From Candidatus Aminicenantota bacterium (GTDB lineage: Bacteria > Acidobacteriota > Aminicenantia > Aminicenantales > Aminicenantaceae), in the NCBI GenBank assembly GCA_016926925.1, contig JAFGNQ010000288.1, positions 1-15,677 on the forward strand: DNA of 15,677 bases, given 5' to 3'. The position numbers and the translations under genes were made by a program. The notes under the pieces are model-generated. The model was not told the origin of the DNA. It searched no databases and was given only the letters and a program-made list of their open reading frames with translations. Position 1 is the first letter of the stretch. Each line of letters begins with the position of its first letter. This document shows positions 14,307 to 15,677 of the stretch, piece by piece.

Positions 14307-15677
14307 TTAGATCTTTTTAAGGATTTTTTTAGCCGTGGAGACTACCCGCACGACAGCCACGGAACATTGCGATCTCTCCGCAATCTGAGTGGCGAAAGAG
14401 CCGACCACGGCGCGTTCCAACAGGCCGACGCGAGCGGTTCCGACGATCAGAAGATCGAACTCAACGGACTTTTCGGCGAGTGTTTCCAGAGGAGAATCCG
14501 AGGCCAACCCTTGAATGTTGTACAGCGCTTTTGCGCTGTGTTTTTGGATGGCCTCGATGAAAATTCTGTCGGTGCGGCTTTTCTGTTCGTCATTATAGTC
14601 GGTCGGCAGGATATTGAGGAATGTAATCTTGCCCTTACAATAATCCGCCAGGGCATCTGCAAGCCTCACCATCAAATCCAGATTCGGAGAGTATCTTCCT
14701 CCCAAAGAAACCGCAATTTTTTTAGGAGAAAAGTCCGCCTCCAATTTCTTGAGCTTGAGAAAGATGATATCGGTTTGAGAACGGTCCAGCACCTCTTCCA
14801 TCAAGCTTGACGACTCCGCTGCATTCCGGCCGGCATAGCCCATGATGATCAGATTGCAGGCTTCTTCTTCGGCTGCGTACACGATTCCTCTGGGAACGCT
14901 GCGTGCGGCCCGGATGACGGGCCGGATAGGCACCTCGGAAAGCTTTGCCAAACGTGCGCTGCGCTGGATGATATCCAATGAGTAATCCGCCGTCGAAAGT
15001 GCGGAGAAAAAGTCCATCTGTTCCGGAGTGTCGACGATAGACAGGACTATGATCTCTCCACCGCTATGGGCAAGGAAGGCGTTGGAAATGGAGAAAATCG
15101 CTTCTTGTGTCTGCGGATTGGCCATCGGCACAAGAATCCGGCTGCCAAAAGTCAAAAAGGGTTTTTTTTCTCTCTCAGCGAGGACGATGTTCACTCCCTC
15201 CCTCGTACGAACCTCACGTTTTCGTGAATAGAAAAAATATACGACCGCCCCGATCCCTCCCAGCTGCAGCCCGAAAATCAGCGAGATCCAGTCCAATGTC
15301 AGCAGCAAGCCTAAGTTGGCGATGAAAGCCGCCTCCGGCAGAAAGCGTTTCCAGCGGGCGGAAGGACGTTTGGATTCATCGGATCGGTAAATTTTACGGA
15401 GAGCGAGCGAAATCGGCAAAAGCGAAACCAGTAAACAGAAATTTGCGGATTTGGCGATGAATTCCAGATTAAAAAAAACCAGGGCGACGAGGGTTAACAG
15501 GCCTCCGGAGGTGAGTGCGGCCTGAGGCGTTTTTTTCGCCTCATGAATTTTTCCAAGAATTCTGGGTAAAAAACCGTTTTTGCCCATGGCAAAAATTTGA
15601 CGACCCTTGGACAGCAAGGTGCTGTTGAGTGCACTTGCCGATGCCAGAATCCCTCCTGCCGATATAAGGAACCAACC
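14307..15677 (-). CDS. APC-type amino-acid permease fused to two universal stress domains, partial at its N-terminus
   Basis: The frame is open through the right edge; 456 residues are visible and the start lies beyond. Residues 1-151 are the last part of an amino acid-polyamine-organocation transporter: SALNSTLLSKGRQIFAMGKNGFLP is split by the typical short loop, then TPQAALTS, and helices near 53-70, 74-95, 113-130 and 131-151. Such permeases move amino acids across the inner membrane. After a linker come two universal stress protein folds, about 178-310 (SRILVPMANP, NLIIMGYAG) and 320-445 (KKIAVSLGG, FDLLIVGTARVG), expected in the cytoplasm. The nucleotide motif G-2x-G-9x-GS is split: the first domain keeps Gly280 and Gly283 but has Met293-Glu294 for Gly-Ser; the second keeps Gly426-Ser427 but has Arg416 for the second Gly. 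Permease-USP fusions are a known architecture, thought to let nucleotides or stress tune transport; the substrate is not readable. Confidence 0.85.
   Translation of the reverse strand, partial: GWFLISAGGILASASALNSTLLSKGRQIFAMGKNGFLPRILGKIHEAKKTPQAALTSGGLLTLVALVFFNLEFIAKSANFCLLVSLLPISLALRKIYRSDESKRPSARWKRFLPEAAFIANLGLLLTLDWISLIFGLQLGGIGAVVYFFYSRKREVRTREGVNIVLAEREKKPFLTFGSRILVPMANPQTQEAIFSISNAFLAHSGGEIIVLSIVDTPEQMDFFSALSTADYSLDIIQRSARLAKLSEVPIRPVIRAARSVPRGIVYAAEEEACNLIIMGYAGRNAAESSSLMEEVLDRSQTDIIFLKLKKLEADFSPKKIAVSLGGRYSPNLDLMVRLADALADYCKGKITFLNILPTDYNDEQKSRTDRIFIEAIQKHSAKALYNIQGLASDSPLETLAEKSVEFDLLIVGTARVGLLERAVVGSFATQIAERSQCSVAVVRVVSTAKKILKKI

Overview
This 15.7-kb window looks like chromosomal DNA from a Gram-negative bacterium of moderate G+C. 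The best evidence for an outer membrane is a predicted beta-barrel protein ending in phenylalanine. The gene content (TPR-CHAT protease, sigma factor with a zinc-finger membrane anti-sigma protein, S9 peptidase of the GGSGGG type, PKD-repeat surface protein) resembles uncultured Acidobacteriota/Aminicenantota-type genomes. That assignment is an impression, because no rRNA or other marker is present. I see no tRNA, rRNA, CRISPR array or insertion sequence.

Layout. Positions 1-4792, minus strand: a two-gene unit with an outer-membrane barrel protein, then 11 bases later a long secreted protein with six PKD domains and at least one TIG domain that runs off the left edge. Positions 4962-6382, plus strand and divergent: a sigma-70-family factor and a single-pass membrane protein with an anti-sigma zinc finger. 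Positions 6396-12937, minus strand and tail-to-tail with the anti-sigma gene: in transcription order a PrsW-like membrane protease with a zinc ribbon, a secreted S9 peptidase, and a 1134-residue membrane-anchored TPR-CHAT protease. Positions 13289-14184, plus strand: a phosphotriesterase-family gene broken after about one third of its length, then a small four-helix membrane protein with a consensus promoter and a structured leader. Positions 14307-15677, minus strand: an amino-acid permease of the APC type fused to two universal stress domains, cut by the right edge.

How they may work together. The most interesting idea is that 4962-12937 is one signalling module. A sigma factor is held by a membrane anti-sigma protein with a periplasmic Fn3-like domain, and next to it are three proteases of different classes: a CHAT cysteine protease, an S9 serine peptidase, and a PrsW relative. 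B. subtilis PrsW cleaves the anti-sigma factor RsiW, and TPR-CHAT proteases of type III-E CRISPR systems release a sigma factor by cleaving Csx30. A protease-triggered sigma switch is therefore plausible here, with the divergent barrel/PKD operon as a possible output. This is inference from gene neighbourhood and family knowledge; the sequence shows no direct proof.

Four promoter-like sites were found: ahead of the sigma gene, the PrsW-like gene, the S9 gene and the four-helix membrane gene. All resemble housekeeping sigma-70 sites rather than a special sigma class.
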